DNA of 37,462 nt, from positions 1-37,462 of the IMG/VR virus record IMGVR_UViG_3300020202_000166. One strand, written 5' to 3'. The notes below the pieces were generated by a model. The model had not been told where the DNA came from and searched no databases. It worked only from the letters and a program-made list of their open reading frames with translations. The position numbers were made by a program, and so were the translations under genes. Source of the stretch: a virus. Shown here one piece after another: positions 37,342 through 37,462 of the stretch. The stretch's first letter is position 1. Each line of letters starts with the position of its first letter.

Positions 37342-37462
37342 TCATACTAAGGACTCCTTAACTTCTTTGATAGATAAACATACAAACTTTGAACCGGGTA
37401 CTAAATTGATCCAAGTTACTTCTCTTTCAAATTCCATTTCATTTATCCAATCTGCTTTTTCT
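37342..37462 (-). CDS. DUF3850/ASCH-like protein, C-terminal half (partial)
   Basis: The frame enters from the right edge and ends with a TGA at 37342. It reads EKADWINEMEFEREVTWINL then VPGSKFVCLSIKEV. The REVTWI ... G-x-x-F-V-C-L-S-I pattern is the C-terminal part of the same family seen at 1-109. The combined length (about 77 residues) fits the family. Confidence 0.7.
   Translation of the reverse strand, partial: EKADWINEMEFEREVTWINLVPGSKFVCLSIKEVKESLV

Overview
This window looks like an almost complete genome of a temperate, tailed, double-stranded DNA phage of about 37.5 kb that infects a Gram-negative-type bacterium. The tail is probably short (podovirus-like): I see no tape measure, tail tube or sheath, but there is a P22 gp10-like tail plug candidate and a run of ejection/internal virion protein candidates. 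The two ends of the window look like the two halves of one DUF3850/ASCH-type gene. The molecule is therefore probably circular or circularly permuted and was cut inside that gene. The 3' end of a proline-type tRNA lies next to the tyrosine integrase in the middle of the window, as expected for attP in the free phage form rather than attL/attR at prophage ends. Many N-terminal signal peptides and an O-antigen polymerase/ligase point to a host with an outer membrane. The host species cannot be told from this sequence; an uncultured lineage is possible. Normal stop codons are used.

Layout, read in the direction of transcription (almost everything is on the minus strand, from high to low coordinates). 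37.46-34.5 kb: small early-type genes, including zinc-ribbon and exported microproteins, and a candidate structured RNA at 36.3-35.96 kb. 34.3-30.2 kb: small membrane proteins, a candidate small terminase, the large terminase split into ATPase and nuclease reading frames, and the portal. 29.5-15.4 kb: scaffold, major capsid, decoration-like protein, head-tail adaptor, an O-antigen polymerase/ligase-like membrane protein, a fibre, a LamG protein, a gp10-like protein, further exported fibre-like proteins and ejection proteins. 15.4-14.27 kb: a small cassette on the opposite strand (exported protein, two zinc-ribbon paralogues, a 25-residue membrane peptide). 14.1-12.3 kb: coiled-coil, spanin-like, holin-like and phospholipase-A2-like genes, probably lysis. 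12.27-10.4 kb: a metallophosphoesterase interrupted by a LAGLIDADG intein. 10.2-8.74 kb: integrase, a 39-residue zinc-finger gene behind a promoter/operator, attP and two tandem terminators. 8.7-1.9 kb: SleB-type hydrolase, ERF annealing protein, YqaJ exonuclease, a NinB-like protein, a DNA methyltransferase with a poly-cysteine triplet tract, a replication initiator and an HNH protein. 1.8-0.1 kb: an SPFH/stomatin-like membrane protein and small genes.

How the genes may work together: ERF plus YqaJ is a classic single-strand-annealing recombination pair, probably serving replication and circularisation. The late operon is unusual because at least five products among the virion genes carry Sec-type signal peptides and share an operon with an O-antigen polymerase/ligase. 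My main hypothesis is a late-expressed host-surface remodelling programme of exported fibre/LamG adhesins plus altered surface glycan. The alternative is that signal peptides are simply tolerated on virion proteins. Four operons begin just behind a hairpin plus U-tract (GGCC-stem terminators), which hints at a shared attenuation/antitermination scheme. No CI/Cro-type repressor is recognisable.
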